NCBI RefSeq assembly: GCF_003369915.1
Contig: NW_022881603.1
Span: 22,689,515-22,753,514, forward strand
DNA length: 64,000 bases
Origin: Drosophila miranda
Lineage: Eukaryota > Arthropoda > Insecta > Diptera > Drosophilidae
Direction: 5' to 3'
Part shown: piece after piece, positions 46,375 through 59,700 of the stretch
Layout of the letters: every line of letters starts with the position of its first letter
Position numbering within the stretch: the first letter of the stretch is position 1
The notes under the pieces: generated by a model
Told to the model about the DNA's origin: nothing
Seen by the model: only the letters and a program-made list of their open reading frames with translations
The model's database searches: none
Position numbers and translations under genes: made by a program

Positions 46375-48468
46375 GCCACGAAAACGGAAATGGCGCATTA
46401 GTGCTTGCCACTTAATGTGGCACTCACTCCCTGTCTTCCTTCAACCCCCTGAACAATGTAACTTGTTGAGCGGACGCAATATGCAAATTTTGGCCAGACC
46501 CCTTCCTTCTGGCAACCTGCGTGTTATCACCACAATTTCCCACAATTATAAAGAATGAAAGTGAATATTTATTCGTTGAAACACTCACCTTTGGGTGGCG
46601 ATGAATGGTAATATAGGCCTTGGAATCTTCTCCGACGCTTCGGCGGCATCGCCAATTTATGTTTTTTTTGTATTGCAGAGTCTCTGTACACGTCGTAGCA
46701 CTCTTAGAGTCCACGACTCTTCACATTTCCCCAATCGCGATTCATTTAGCACTGCGGTTTGACTCACTTCACTCTGGGCACTGGAAAAGCTGTGGAAAAC
46801 CTTACTTAAATCGAAGCGCGGAGTCGACCGTTGTCCTGGTAGGTTAAACGACGTCTGAGTTGACAAATGCACACGCTCAGATGGCCGACTGGTCAACATA
46901 GTCCCTAGCCCTAACGCCATTCCACGTGCTCCTTCTCATCCTACGCCATGGTCCTTGCGTGTGTGCATACCCAATGACGAGGGCGGTGGATGGAGGCGGT
47001 GTGGTCTCACATTTGTGATTTTTATTATGTTTTATTTATTTAGTTTTCCAAAAGCCGCACAGCGCCTCGAATGCATTCAACTCGTGTGACGTTGAATGCA
47101 CAGGACGTTGCCTACTTATTGGGGCCGGCTGCAGGCCGCAGGACCACGGCAGATATATAAAATGGGAGAGCGATGAAAACACACCAATTAGCCGCGCGAA
47201 TCGATTTTCTGATTTGGAAGGGGTTTACGAGTTTCATTGAAATTGGAGCAGAGCCCAGAGAGGGGTGAATTTATGAAAGAACTAGCCGAACACAAAGTCA
47301 CAAAGGTCACAAAGTCCTGCCCCAAGGTCCTGACACAGTTTCGTCCAGAGAGAAGTGCGTGCGTATCCCTTTGAAGGTTTTTCCATTCCCCCAAAACAGA
47401 ACGGTTGACCCAATTTTGGATAGATCTCCTGGGGGTACGTGGGGTTCGGGGCCACCGTAAATGTCACTACCAATTAGGGAAACTACCGCCATGTGGCTTC
47501 TCTGATTAGGATTTATGGCATCCACTTTGATTGCACTTCCGCGACTGTCAGCGTAAACGATCTATGCATTATTCATTCCGGAGCCCAGGGGTTTCTTTCT
47601 ACATTGAGTGGCGAGCTGTCAAGGGGGGTGCATTGAACTTGACAGAGCCGTGCATGACCCTGCCACTGGTCAGTGAACGGCCAACAGCTCAAGAGTCCAA
47701 GATCCCAAGAACCCCTATTGCATTTCTCATCTACTTTGCATACACTACACTTTCCGGTTCTGATTCTGACTCGCTACTTTCCGCTTTTCTGTTTTCCGTT
47801 TACTGGTTTTTGTTTTTTTGGGTATTTTTGTTGTTCCGTTTTCCTTTCGATACGATTTGCACGACGCGCGCTTTCCTTGCAGACTGCGGCATATTCAGCG
47901 TTTCGTAGGTGTTTTATCTAATTTTTCCCTACACGCACACCAACAAATTTTATCCACTTTCACTTTCTCCCTCTCTCTCCCACTCTCCTTCTCTAGGTGT
48001 GGGTGTATCTGTGTGGGGGTATCGAGTATTGGTAATTGCTGCCATCGCTTGCATGCGAACGCCGAAAAAAAGACCCCCTCAAATAAACCAAACCGATGGG
48101 AACTCGCGAGAGTGTGCTGCGGGCACAGAAACACTTATCTAAAATGGAAAGTAAAGGATTATGTGAGGGAGCGAATGGTGGCTATCAAATATGAAATATA
48201 TCTACAAATATTTGAGGTCTTTTGAGTAAAATGAATGGAAACTTTTCTACACCAAAATGTCAATCCTTTAGATATTGCTAATTCCGAACTTAAAATTAAC
48301 CCTAAGAAATACTAAAATCTCCAATTGCATCTCTACTACTCGTCCATCGTTTAAGAAGTAATTCGTATATATTTCTCAGGCAGTTTGCAGACAGCCTTAA
48401 GCGTAAGTCTAGCTTAATACTTAGGAGACTAAGGGGAATCCTGGCAAGGAATAGGCTATCAGCTTTTG
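46375..48468. other. Intergenic sequence between BEL and the ADAMTS gene
   Basis: About 2.1 kb without a gene I can support. ORFs of up to about 135 codons are present on both strands but have no recognisable domain and no codon bias. A pyrimidine-rich stretch lies around 47740-47990. The part above 48300 is probably the 3' untranslated and flanking region of the ADAMTS gene. Confidence 0.55.
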
Positions 48469-51400
48469 CTACTCAGTTCGTCTGCGGAGACGTGAATGGG
48501 ATGGGTGAATTCGATGTGGTCCGTCGAGGCATCTGAAAAGGGCATAGATTAATAGAGAGGGAGGATTCATAGTCATCAACCACTCACCAAGATGTCTCCA
48601 TTCAAAGTAATACGTAGACGGGTGCAAACTTCGCTTCCGACGCGATACATTCGACTCGCGACGGGTCCGGAGCAGGGCCAGGCTGATGTGAGACTTTTCC
48701 AGCGGCAGGTTGTCGTCGCCAAACTCCAGGCACTTGCCGTAAACGCAAAAGCGCTTGCTCACCTGCGAACAGCGCGTGCCCAGGGGAAAGTGTCCGTTCT
48801 TGCCGTTCACCAGATAATACCTGTACTTGATGAGCTCGTCCTGGCAGCCGACGCGACAGCTCCGATCGGGTTCGTCCATGCTGGCCGAGATCTGGGCCCC
48901 GTGTCCGGACAGGCCGCGCACCTTCATCCGGTAGCTGGCGCAGGTCTGCTCCGCATACTCCGCTGCTGTCTGGAGGCGCTCGCAGGGAGCTCGCGTACAG
49001 AGCTGGAAGCTCTCCTCCCGCGTGACCCTCGACCTCACCGACTGGATGCCCTTTGAGTCGGCCATGCAGTTGGAATGGCAACCCGACTTGATCTCCCACT
49101 CGGTCTCCGCCGAGGAACTGCGATCGATTGCGATCAGCGAGGCAGAGGCTGGTGGGGGGCCGCCCTCTGTGGCTGCTCGTCTCTGGGTGGATACTTGTGG
49201 TACGATTCGTAGGACTTCCTCTTATGCGGCTGCTGCTGGGGTCTGATATGGTTATCCTGCCCATAAAAGCTGCGCACGGCCACTTCTACTCGGAGAAAAA
49301 GAAAATCAGCGCGATTTTAGAAAGGAGACAAAGATATCCAAAGACAAAGAGACCTGCCTCTCCGCATAGCGCTTGTGGGTCGTCTGCTGCAGCCTGCTCT
49401 CCTCTTCCGCAGAGCCTCTTGCCCTCGACAGGCAGAAGGTCGGGTCCATTCTGAAGAAGTTGTTCGTGGAATTGTCGCAGGAGAAGCGCTCGCAGCGCCC
49501 CGAAATGCAGTAGGCAATGTCCCCCGCGTTGTGTTGCTTGGACTGGCAGGTGGTGCCGTCCGGAAAGGTCCAGCGACGCGACTTGGTCGCATTGGTTTTG
49601 GTGCGGCAGAACACCTTGCAGGAGTCCTCAAAGGTGGAGCTCACCTGCTGGCCCTCGCCCGTGAGCTCTCCGTCCAGCTTTTTGGCCTGCATGCACACCT
49701 GAGAGGCGAAGTTGGCGATTGTCTGGACCGGCACACTGTAGCACTGCTTGGCAATGCAGCTCTCGAATCGCCGGTCCTGGCCCATACACCGCTGGCGGTA
49801 GTTGAGGCAGTTCCGGTTGAAGGTCCGCAGTCCGGTGCTGCCTTCGCGCAGCCGGTTCGAGGGTCCGTAGAGGCATCCAGGGTCGCATTTGCTCGCCTCG
49901 CCCCACGCACTCCAGTTGGTGACTCCCGGCAGCTCGCTGCCATCCAACGGCTTGGGTTGCTCGCTCAACAGTGGACCGATCCTGTTGGACTCCATGAAGC
50001 AGGCCTTCTCGTAGCTCGGTTTGTGCGGCCACTGCCTATAGGTGGCCAAGGCGGTCTCCTGCGACGAGCGAACCACACAAGAGCCACCACGGCACCACTA
50101 AAAAAAGCACAGAGATGAATGGTTTCCATTGCAATCTCTTCGATTTCTTACCATTTTCTCGCCGCACTCGGTTCCCTCCAGCGCCGGATTTGAGGTCCAG
50201 GGCAGCCCATCCTGCCGACAGTGCAGATCGCGGCAGATTTCCGCTTTACTCTGGGTGCTGGAGCGCATGAAGTTCTTTCCAAATCGCAGCATGCACTGCT
50301 GATTGGCATCGAAGCGTTCGCCTGGGGGAATCCCACCCGCAGAATGGTCCAAGTGATCCATAAATTGTCCCCGATCGAAGAGACACTCGGCCTGGGGCTC
50401 GCTAAATGAATTTATATTTAAACACTTTCGGAGATTTATGCTCATCAAGGACTTACAATAAGAAATCCTCCAGATAGGTGCGGGAGCACTTGGACCAGGT
50501 GACCTTTCCACTGCCCAACTTTGGCGACATGATGTGCATGGTGGGATCGCAGCTATTCTCCTTGGTGTCATGCCGCATTCCCAGACTGCAAAGGAGTTAA
50601 ATTTCGTTAGAAAGACTCTTAAGAGGGTTTGTTGAGAGGACCACTCACTTGTGTCCGATTTCATGGGCTACCACAAAGACGCTCTCAAAGTGCTTGGCCT
50701 CGTTGATGGTGCATGAGGAGACGGCCGTGCACATACCGGCCACGGGTGCTAGACCCACGACCTGGCTATTGGCCTTGCCATCTTTGGTGAGCGTCCGCAG
50801 GTCGAGGCCGGTCAGGATGAGGGCATGATCGTAGTGCAGGGGATGCGAGTCCGAGAAGGGATTCAGCTTCTCCTGCCACATGCAAAAGCTGTTCAGGTAG
50901 TCGTCCACGTCACTGGAGCGCGACAGGCCGGAGGGACCCCAGGATTTCCAGATCTCCAGACGCTTCAGCACAAAGTTAATGCGCCGACCGAGCGTGGGGT
51001 GGTGGTAGAGCAGCTGCACCCCATTGATCATCGTCAGGACGAAGCTGATCATCTTGCTCTCTGTGTTGGTGGGAAGTTCCGCTGCAGGTGGGCGAACAGA
51101 TCTCTGTCCACAAAGATGGCCGTCTCGATGAACAGCTCCTCGGGCACTGACCAGCGGCGGAGGGCCAATGAAACGACGACGTCGTCGATGGTTCCGATGA
51201 TTTTTTAGATTCGGTTTCAGATTCCTTTTCTGGTTCTCAAGCTGGCTCTTCTCATGATGATGATGATGATGTCGCGGCTGGAAGCGCAGTCTTAGCGGGG
51301 ACTGTGACTGGGCTCGGAGTCTCGGCTTCGGTTCGTTGAATTCCTCTGCATCTGGCTCGAACTGCAGCTGGCTGTCTAACGGATCCACTTCCCCCAACCG

Positions 51401-52547
51401 ACTGAAATTGTTCCTATCCAAGCGGGCCAGGTAGAGCACATGGTTACCCGATCCGAAGCGAGCGGGTAGAGGATGGATCACAAAGTCGCTGGCATTCTGC
51501 TGGAACACGCCACGCTGCCAGAGGGAGGAAAAAAAGAGAGTTATGTCTGTCTGGGATTTGGATCAGCCTGTCACACTCACCGCTCTACCCGTCTCGCAGA
51601 GGTCGAGGGCCGCCGCCGGACTCCGGTAGAAGCAGCTCTCCAGACGCTTCAGCAACTGCGGCGAATGCTCCACGAATTGCGTCCCGTTGGCGGTGCGACG
51701 GATGAAGATGAAGGCATCGTCGATCAGCTGCGGCGCCTGCTGCAGCTGCAGTCTGGCCTCCACTCCATCCCCTTCCTCATTGCCATCGGAGCTATCGGCG
51801 TCTGTCGAATGCATTTGAATTAATTAAACTTTTCGCATAATGACCGCAACTGGAGCAGCACGAGCTCTGCTCTGCAGCTGTGTCTGTGTCTATGTCCATG
51901 TGTGATGTGGGATGCATTTTATTTGGTTTTCGGATTTCACTTTAATCATTTCTCACCTTGTGGCACTGGCATGCTGCGTCTATGGCGTCGTTTCACCGTG
52001 TTCTCCTCCAGATCCTCATCCTCCTGCTTCAGGTGCACCAGCTTGAAATCGGGCGCTGCAATAAAGAATGCCCCACACATAAATCAATACAAACAACTGC
52101 GCAGATTTCCGCGACCACCCAAGGCCCCATTCCTCATGACCCATTCCCCCCACTCCCAATTGCAGCCTGCCACCTGCTGCCTGCACTGGAGACTGTAGTT
52201 CAAGTTTAGCATTCATTGATTGCACTGTTTGTTTGGGCTAGCCGATTTAATGATATGTTGCAGTGCCTCAAAACTGTCAGTGGGTTTATGGGTTACGCTC
52301 CCCCAAAGCTGTCAGTGGGTTATGGGTTACGCTCCCTCAGAGCTGTCAGTGGGTTCTGGTTTAGACCTCACCCACTGCCAGCACCCAAGTGGGTCATAGT
52401 TAAGAATCTTTACAATCTACTTGGCCTAAGGAATTATGGAAATATCTATTGTTACGGATAGCACTTACCTTCATCAGCGGATTGTGTGCCAAAGATCAGG
52501 GCCCGCTCATGATCCATCAAGTGCCCCAGCAGTGTGTTCTCATCCAG
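48469..52547 (-). CDS. ADAMTS-type secreted zinc metalloprotease, possibly damaged
   Basis: Exons (5' to 3'): 52547-52469, 52055-51957, 51801-51581, 51514-50649, 50585-50457, 50401-50152, 50097-49354, 49288-48588, 48532-48469. The first exon (signal peptide) is not in view. Order: prodomain with a furin-like KRRHRRS, reprolysin catalytic domain with HEIGHNLGMRHD split across an intron and Met-turn IMSPKL, disintegrin-like/Cys-rich part, a thrombospondin-1 start (NWSAWGEAS), and a second Cys-rich region ending LRRRTE. Family role: extracellular matrix cleavage. Oddities: 51072-51142 reads out of frame between two compensating indels at the start of the catalytic domain; a six-base homopolymer at 49154-49159 coincides with a frameshift; the 49354/49288 splice phase does not match. 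Either a decaying gene or sequence errors. The exact Drosophila orthologue is not assigned. Confidence 0.8.
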
Positions 52548-54734
52548 CTGCGGAAGCGAAGAGTGGAGGAAAAAGAAAGGAGAACGAATATTATGGCAAA
52601 CCGAAAGAGCAATGAAAAATGTTTAATATGCAAAGCGGAAAGTGTAACAAAGGCAACAAACCGTAAAAACATACCGAAAACAGAGCAAAGGGTAAGGGAC
52701 TACTCAAGATTACCCCAAAAAACAAAAATAAAGCTAAAATACTTTCACTCAGACAATGGAAAATTTGTACCAAAAGAAAAGCCCCAATTAGACATTTCCA
52801 ACAGCTGTTCGTTGTGGTCACCATCAGGTGGCGGTGACCACCGACAGTCCGTAAACTGTTGGTGCAACACAAAAATTTGTGTATCGTACATGGTACACCA
52901 AACTGTATCGTCCGAGTATCTATCCAAATGTCGGATATATCTTCTCCACATATTGTATATGTGGTGCGTGCGTCTGTTTGTGCGATTATTTAATTTAATT
53001 TGTTGTAAAAGTTTTCATTTGGCTTTACGAGTATTCGGTTTTATTGTGGAAAAGCGCGTTGGTGCCTGGCGGAGCGTGAAGAGCGTTTCGGTATTTTGGA
53101 TTGAAACTCCGCCTACGGCGCCGAGGAGAAGGTGTTACAGATTGTTGTAGTCGCTGGTGTTTCTGCTGGCAAATGTTTATAATCAGCACTGTAATGCTGT
53201 GCGAAAGAGGCGTGGCTGATAGTTAAAGCTTATAATATTTGAGGAAAAGTTTCGAGCCAACAGATTACTGGGGATCTCCCAGATATATAGAGCATTATTT
53301 TGGATCTGTTTTTGGTTACATTTAAAAAGGCGATCGATATATTGACACAAAGTTTCTGAAGACCCTTTAAAACAGTTGAACCTTCTTAAATTTCCCCTAG
53401 TCTTGATCGTTTTCCCCATGTAGACCTGTACCCTTTTTTGTTCCTGCCTCGAGCCCATCTCCTACCTCACTCCCTGCCCAATTTTGTTGCCTGAACTTTA
53501 TCAAAGACAAACAATGTTTAATGAAATAGACACTAATTGGCTGCAAGGGCAACGGCACAATAGGTCTAAATCAACATGAAAGAGCCGATTGCCGGAAAAG
53601 CCCAAAAGCCAAACAAACAGCAACAATACCAAATGACAGCCGCAGCAGACAGGGAAACTGTGGAAAATGCATCGCTCATGGAGCGATCGATGCATGGAGT
53701 AATCGCTCTCAAACAAACTGATTATGTGATGAAATTTTGCGTGACCCATAGCCAGAATGGGCAAAAATAAAAGTCAAATGGAAAAGCGGAAAGCCAGACA
53801 AAATAGTGGAAAAATAGCGAAAACTAGAAAACAAACAAATGAAAATTATATCATAGAAAATTGTCTTCAAAGCAATTTGGCGACAGAGGAGTATGGACAA
53901 CCAACAGAGGAAGATCTGTAGAGAGTACAATCACATAACCATGAGCGTAACCAAGCGAAAGGTTTTCAAGAGCGACCATATTCTATGTGTGTATGTATCT
54001 ATAGTAGTTACTTATAAGGAAGGGTCAACAACTTCAATGGACTGACGATCTTCTGTCTAGTTTCTAATTCTTTATTTCATTTTGGCAATATCTGAGAATT
54101 CCTCGTGCCCCAGACAGCTGCAACTGCTGTCCAGCCAGCTGCTGCTTCGATTATCCATGCGATTCCGGGTAATCATGTGATGTGATGCATTCCTTTTGGC
54201 TGTCGCAGACCTCTCCAGCAGCTGTGGAGATTCTCCAACGCCTCAACTCAAATTATAGAGAAGACGTGGGGGTTTCTTTTTTTTGAGACATATGTAATTG
54301 GACAAGTTGTCGCCAATTTTAAGTATGTTCTTTAGGTTGCCGGTGGCTCCAATTACCAAAACATTTGCCAACACCCAATTGGGGAGAGGTCATTAAACGC
54401 CTCCGGTCTTGTTACTGTGCTATAAAGCTACCCCTCGTTTCCACCACCCCTTGATGTTTTTTCAACATTTAATGCTTAGCTTTGCCAAACTATTGTTGAG
54501 TCAGAGAATAATTGACACTCTTTCGGAGGGAGGGTATATTTCTTTTGGCCAATATATCTTTTGGAATTGCTGTTCTATTAGCTGTAAGGATTTTTTTTTG
54601 TTACATTCAGTTGTAAAAATCGTATATAAATATGATTTACCTATCATAGGAATTATCTGTCTATCTTTGTATTAAAATAATTCAAACTAACTTATTGTTA
54701 GATTTCAATGAAATCTAATAAAATGCGACATATG
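52548..54734. other. Upstream region of the ADAMTS gene / intergenic
   Basis: About 2.2 kb with no supported gene. It may be a long first intron or promoter of the minus-strand ADAMTS gene, whose signal-peptide exon should be further 5'. A short direct repeat, CTGTCAGTGGGTT, occurs three times within the preceding intron (52277-52350). AT-rich below the retroelement. Confidence 0.5.
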
Positions 54735-54738
54735 TGTA

Positions 54739-54987
54739 AGTTAACACAATCGATCGAAAAAATATATAAAAACAAGATCAGCCGTTATACAGGGGATGTT
54801 GCCCAGCGACACCGGAGTTTTGGGTACGCAACAATGTTGCAGAACGAGCAGTGAGCGTCGGGAGTGCTGGGAACTTACTTGTAAGAGTAGAGTAGTTCGG
54901 GGGAAAAATTAACCGCGTCGGCCGTCGCCACGCCTATCTCAAACCGAATAAAATAAAATAAAAATTGAAAGAAATAAAATTAAAATT
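54739..54987 (+). repeat. Errantivirus-like 5' LTR
   Basis: It contains a TATATAAAAA box near 54763-54772 and ends directly at the TGGCGCCCAAC primer site. Identical to the 3' LTR except for two bases (A/G and C/T near 54907 and 54927). Confidence 0.9.
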
Positions 54988-55116
54988 GGCGCCCAACTAA
55001 TTCGAACCCACGGCAAAATCTGAACCAGCGGCAAAAATAAAAAACCAATACACGCAATTGAACATAAAAAAAAAAAACAGATCCAGCAGCATCTGGAAGA
55101 CAAAGAAGACACCATA

Positions 55117-55195
55117 CTACCATACACCATAAATTGTACACTATACACCATAAACCGTACACCATACACCACCATACACCACCATACACCTACCA
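55117..55195 (+). repeat. Short CATACACCA repeats in the leader
   Basis: Variants of CATACACCA and GTACACTATACACCATAAA are repeated about eight times upstream of gag. Probably slippage products; no function is assigned. Confidence 0.7.
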
Positions 55196-55365
55196 ACAAG
55201 AAGACATCAAGAAGCAGCTATACTAACATAGTTTATGACAAAGAACATGTGAGTAGAGTGTTCATAAAAAAAAAAAAACTCAAAACCCCACATAAAACAC
55301 AATTTAGTCTTGCAAGTTGATTGATAGTGAAATAAATAAAAACAGGTGCATTTTTTGTTTAGGTT

Positions 55366-56703
55366 ATGAGTGATAAGGAAGTACAAGATTTGGTAAAAGA
55401 ATTTCAGAAACTAAAAGGAACAAATTATCAGGAAGACGTAATAGAGAACATAAATTTAGAAATGAATATATCAAACGAGCAGCTCAGACTCATGATAGAG
55501 GCCGCGGTTTCAAGCGCACTAGCCGTACAGGAACAGAGCTTCACTTCAAAACTACAGGGTATTCAGGAGAGCTTAAATAGTGTACAAATTAACGCTCCTC
55601 AAGTGGTGGCGTACAAGGATGCAGAGATAAGAACAGACGTTGTCTGTAATGAGACTCTTGATATTATGAAATCTCTGCCCGACTTTGAGGGAAAGAATGA
55701 AACCTATGTCTCATGGAGGAAGGCTGCGCATACCGCATACAAAGCTTATGAGAAATTTGACGGTAGCTGAAAACATCAAGCTTTAGGAATACTGAGAAAC
55801 AAAGTTAAGAACTCAGCTGATATGGTACTCTCTTCTTTCGACACTCCCCTTAATTTCAAAGCCATTATAGATCGACTAAACTTTACGTACGCAGACAAAC
55901 GACCAATATACTTAATTGAACAAGAGATGTCAACGCTCCGGCAGGGAAATTTGACATTATTACAGTACTATGACGAAGTAGAAAAGAAACTGACCCTCCT
56001 TATAAACAAAACAATTATGACTAACGAAACCACTGTAGCTTCTTCATTGAATGAGAAATACAGAGCGGACGCTCTACGAGTGTTCATCTCAGGAACCAAG
56101 AAGACTTTAAGTGATGTTCTATTCTCGGCAAGACCAAAAGATCTACCCTCTGCTTTGGCATTGGCTCAAGAAGTTGAGGCTAATCATGATCGATATATGT
56201 TCGCTTCAAACTACGCCCGTAGCATAGAAGAAAAAGCTCAGAGAACTGAACAAAGACAGCATGGCAGAGAGAATTTAATGACGGACACAAGGCAAAGACA
56301 ACTAGGGAAACTCCCACAGTATAGGAAACAAGAATTTTTACCAAAATCAGAACAGGTCCAACCAATGGACGTGGACACATCCTCACGTTTTAGGCAGACT
56401 TCTCAGTATCAACAAAATAGCGCGCCTCAGAGACAAAACCAGTGGCAAAGTCAGCAACAAAACAACCAATCGGACTACAACAACCAGGGACAAACAAACA
56501 AGCGACCGAACAATAGTAGCTCACGTTTTACGGGACCGAAACAACAAAGAATTAACCACGTAGAAGCAGAAGATACCCTACTCGATCAGGACGAACAGGA
56601 TTACCAAACTATAGCAAACGCCGAAGTTGATGGCATAGAAAACGACCTTTCAGATTATGACCAGATTAATTTTTTAGACATAACTCCTTGCTTCCGTTCA
56701 TAG
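55366..56703 (+). pseudogene. Gag of the errantivirus-like element, one TGA
   Basis: One frame from ATG at 55366 to TAG at 56701-56703, interrupted once by TGA at 55768-55770. The N-terminal part starts MSDKEVQDLVKEFQ and is helical. The middle matches the capsid-like region of 297/17.6-type Gags, and the C-terminal half is Gln/Asn-rich without a zinc knuckle, as is usual in that group (family knowledge). The stop is in a GGT AGC TGA AAA context where CGA would restore the frame, so a single C-to-T change is likely. The last codons overlap pol. Confidence 0.85.
56670..56676 (+). promoter_or_regulatory. -1 ribosomal frameshift heptamer T TTT TTA
   Basis: In the gag frame the codons are AAT TTT TTA, so T TTT TTA fits the X XXY YYZ slippery consensus in the correct phase. 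The pol frame is closed by TAA at 56667-56669 and opens exactly here, and gag stops 25 nt downstream, so slippage at this site would give Gag-Pol. I did not resolve a downstream stem-loop or pseudoknot. Confidence 0.8.
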
Positions 56704-59700
56704 AAAGGACAGTAGCAGGGAGAACAATAAAATTACTCATAGATACAGGAGCTTCCAAAAACTACATAAAACCATTAAAAGAACTAAAACATATTACCCT
56801 AGTAAATAAACCCTTCCGAGTGAAGTCAATCCATGGCTATAGTGGCATAGACAAAAAATGTATAATGCACCTTTTCAATACCAACTCAACATTTTTTTTA
56901 CTACCAAACCTCACGACATTTGTCGGTATAATTGGACTTGACCTATTAAAACAGAGTGACGTTCTACTGGACTTAAAGAATAAGAAATTAATAACAAACT
57001 TCCGTTCCGAAACAATCCAATTTTTAAAATGTGCAAACATAAATTTCACAAATGTCGAGGAAATACAGGTCCCTGAGACTATATCCCAAAAGTTTCAGCT
57101 GATGTTAGGAAACCGAACAGGGGTTTTCGCAGACCCAAATGAAGCACTCCCATATAATACAAATATCATTGGCACTATCCGAACAGAAAATGAAGATCCC
57201 ATATATTCAAAATTGTACCCATATCCAATGGGCGTTTCAGAATTCGTAAATGCAGAAACTCAAGACTTGTTGAAAGGTGGTATAATACGACCGTCTCGGT
57301 CACCATACAACAACCCCGTTTGGGTTGTAGACAAAAAAGCTACCGATGAACAGGGAAATAAAAAAAAACGTTTGGTCATAGATTTCAGGAAACTAAATTT
57401 AAAAACAACAGATGACAAATATCCCATTCCCAATATAGTTTCTATATTATCCAACTTGGGTACAGCTAAATACTTTACAACCCTAGATCTTAAATCTGGA
57501 TTCCATCAGATTTTACTTGCAGAAAAAGATAGAGAAAAAACAGCTTTCTCCGTAGCAAATGGGAAGTATGAGTTCTGTTGACTCCCCTTTGGCTTGAAAA
57601 ATGCACCTAGTATTTTTCAGAGGGCCATTGACGACGTGCTCAGAGAGCAAATTGGGAAAACTTGCTATGTTTATGTCGATGATGTAATCATTTTTTCCGA
57701 AAACATGGAAAGCCATGTCAAGCATATCGCATGGGTCTTAGACAAACTGTACGATGCCAATATGAGAGTTTCGCGCGAAAAATCGCACTTTTTCAAGGAG
57801 AATGTCGAATACTTAGGATTTGTCGTCTCAAGTAATGGTATAAAAACATGCCCCAATAAAGTGGAAGCGATTCGTAACTACGAACAACCAACCACTTTGT
57901 TCAACGTCAGATCATTCCTTGGACTTGCAAGTTACTATAGATGTTTTATTAAAGACTTTGCATCCATAGCTAAGCCCATAAGTGACATCCTTAAGGGCGA
58001 AAATGGCAAGGTAAGCGCCGGACAGTCAAAGAAAATACCAGTAAAATTAGACGAAAGTCAGTGCGCGGCATTCAATAAACTAAAAGAGATTCTGGCATCC
58101 GAAAGCGTAATGTTACTCTACCCTGACTATAAGAAAGCATTTGACCTAACAACAGATGCTTCGTCCTTCGGTCTGGGAGCCGTCTTATCACAAGACGGGA
58201 AGCCAATTACCATGATATCAAGGACACTAAGTGATAGGGAACTTAACTTTGCAACAAACGAAAGAGAGCTGCTCGCTATAGTTTGGGCTTTGAAAAACCT
58301 CAGAAACTATCTATACGGAGTAAAAAATTTAAATATTTTTACAGACCATCAGCCTCTAACGTTTGCAGTTTCTGATCGCAGCCCAAACGCAAAAATAAGA
58401 CGTTGGAAAGCTCTCATAGACGAGTACAATGCAAATTTCTTCTACAAGCCAGGAAAAGAAAACTTCGTCGCTGACGCACTATCACGACACAACATCCATA
58501 CCTTAGAAGATGATGCACAGTCAGACAGGGCCACAATACACAGCGAAATATCACTTACATACACTATAGAATCAACAGACAAACCAATCAACTGTTTTCG
58601 AAACCAAATTATAATAGAGGAACATGAAGTAGCTTCAAATCGCACAACCATTTTGTTCGGTGAAAAGATCCGACATACAATATATTTCTCAAGTAGGGAC
58701 TCGTTAATTAAAAAAATAAGTGACGCTGTCAAAAAAGATGTCGTAAATGCAATCCACTGCGAATTACCCATATTAGCATTCATTCAACATAAATTAATAG
58801 AAACATTTCCAACAACAATATTCCGATACACAAAACATATAGTAAATGACATTTTGGACAAGAACGAACAAAAAGAAATAGTTATTACAGAACACAATAG
58901 AGCCCATAGGGCGGCACAGGAGAATGTAAAACAAATTTTACAAGACTATTTTTTCCCGAAAATGACCAAATTAGCAGTCGAGGTTGTTGCAAATTGCAAA
59001 ATTTGTCAAACGGCCAAGTACAACCGACACCCACAAAAACAAATACTTGGGGAAACACCCATACCCTCGTATGTGGGCGAAATGCTACATATCGACGTAT
59101 ATTCAACCGATAAAAAATATTTCCTCACATGCATAGACAAGCTTTCAAAATTTGCAGTTGTCCAACCCATCGCTTCAAGAACAATAGTTGACATACAATC
59201 AGCAATTTTACAACTTATCAATTTTTACCGGAACACCAAGACGATCTATTGCGATAACGAACCTTCCATAAAGTCCGAGACAATAAAATCATTATTAAGT
59301 AACCAATATAACATTCAAATTATAAATGCTCCACCACTTCATAGTACTTCCAATGGACAAGTCGAAAGATTCCATAGCACCCTTAATGACATTGCGAGAT
59401 GTTTAACAGCCCAAAGGAAGCTTACAAATACTGTGGAAACGATACTTCAAGCAACTATTGAATACAATAACACAGTTCACTCCGTAACGAAGAAACGTCC
59501 GGTCGATGTAATTCACTCGTCCTCCCCTGAACTTGAGGTGGAAATCAGGAATAGAGTTCATAAAGCACAACAACTCCAAATGAAAAAACTGAATGAAGTA
59601 AGACATGATAGACAGTTTCAAGGAGGTGACACAGTGCTTGTAAAAGCAAACAAACGATTAGGAAACAAACTGACACCTTTGTACACCGAAAATAAAATCG

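Noticed and set aside
48592..50118. Long plus-strand ORFs of 154 and 247 codons opposite the ADAMTS exons
   Set aside because: GC-rich antisense shadows of the Cys-rich coding exons.
52449..53150. 233-codon plus-strand ORF upstream of the ADAMTS gene
   Set aside because: No recognisable domain, overlaps a real ADAMTS exon on the other strand, and composition is intron-like.
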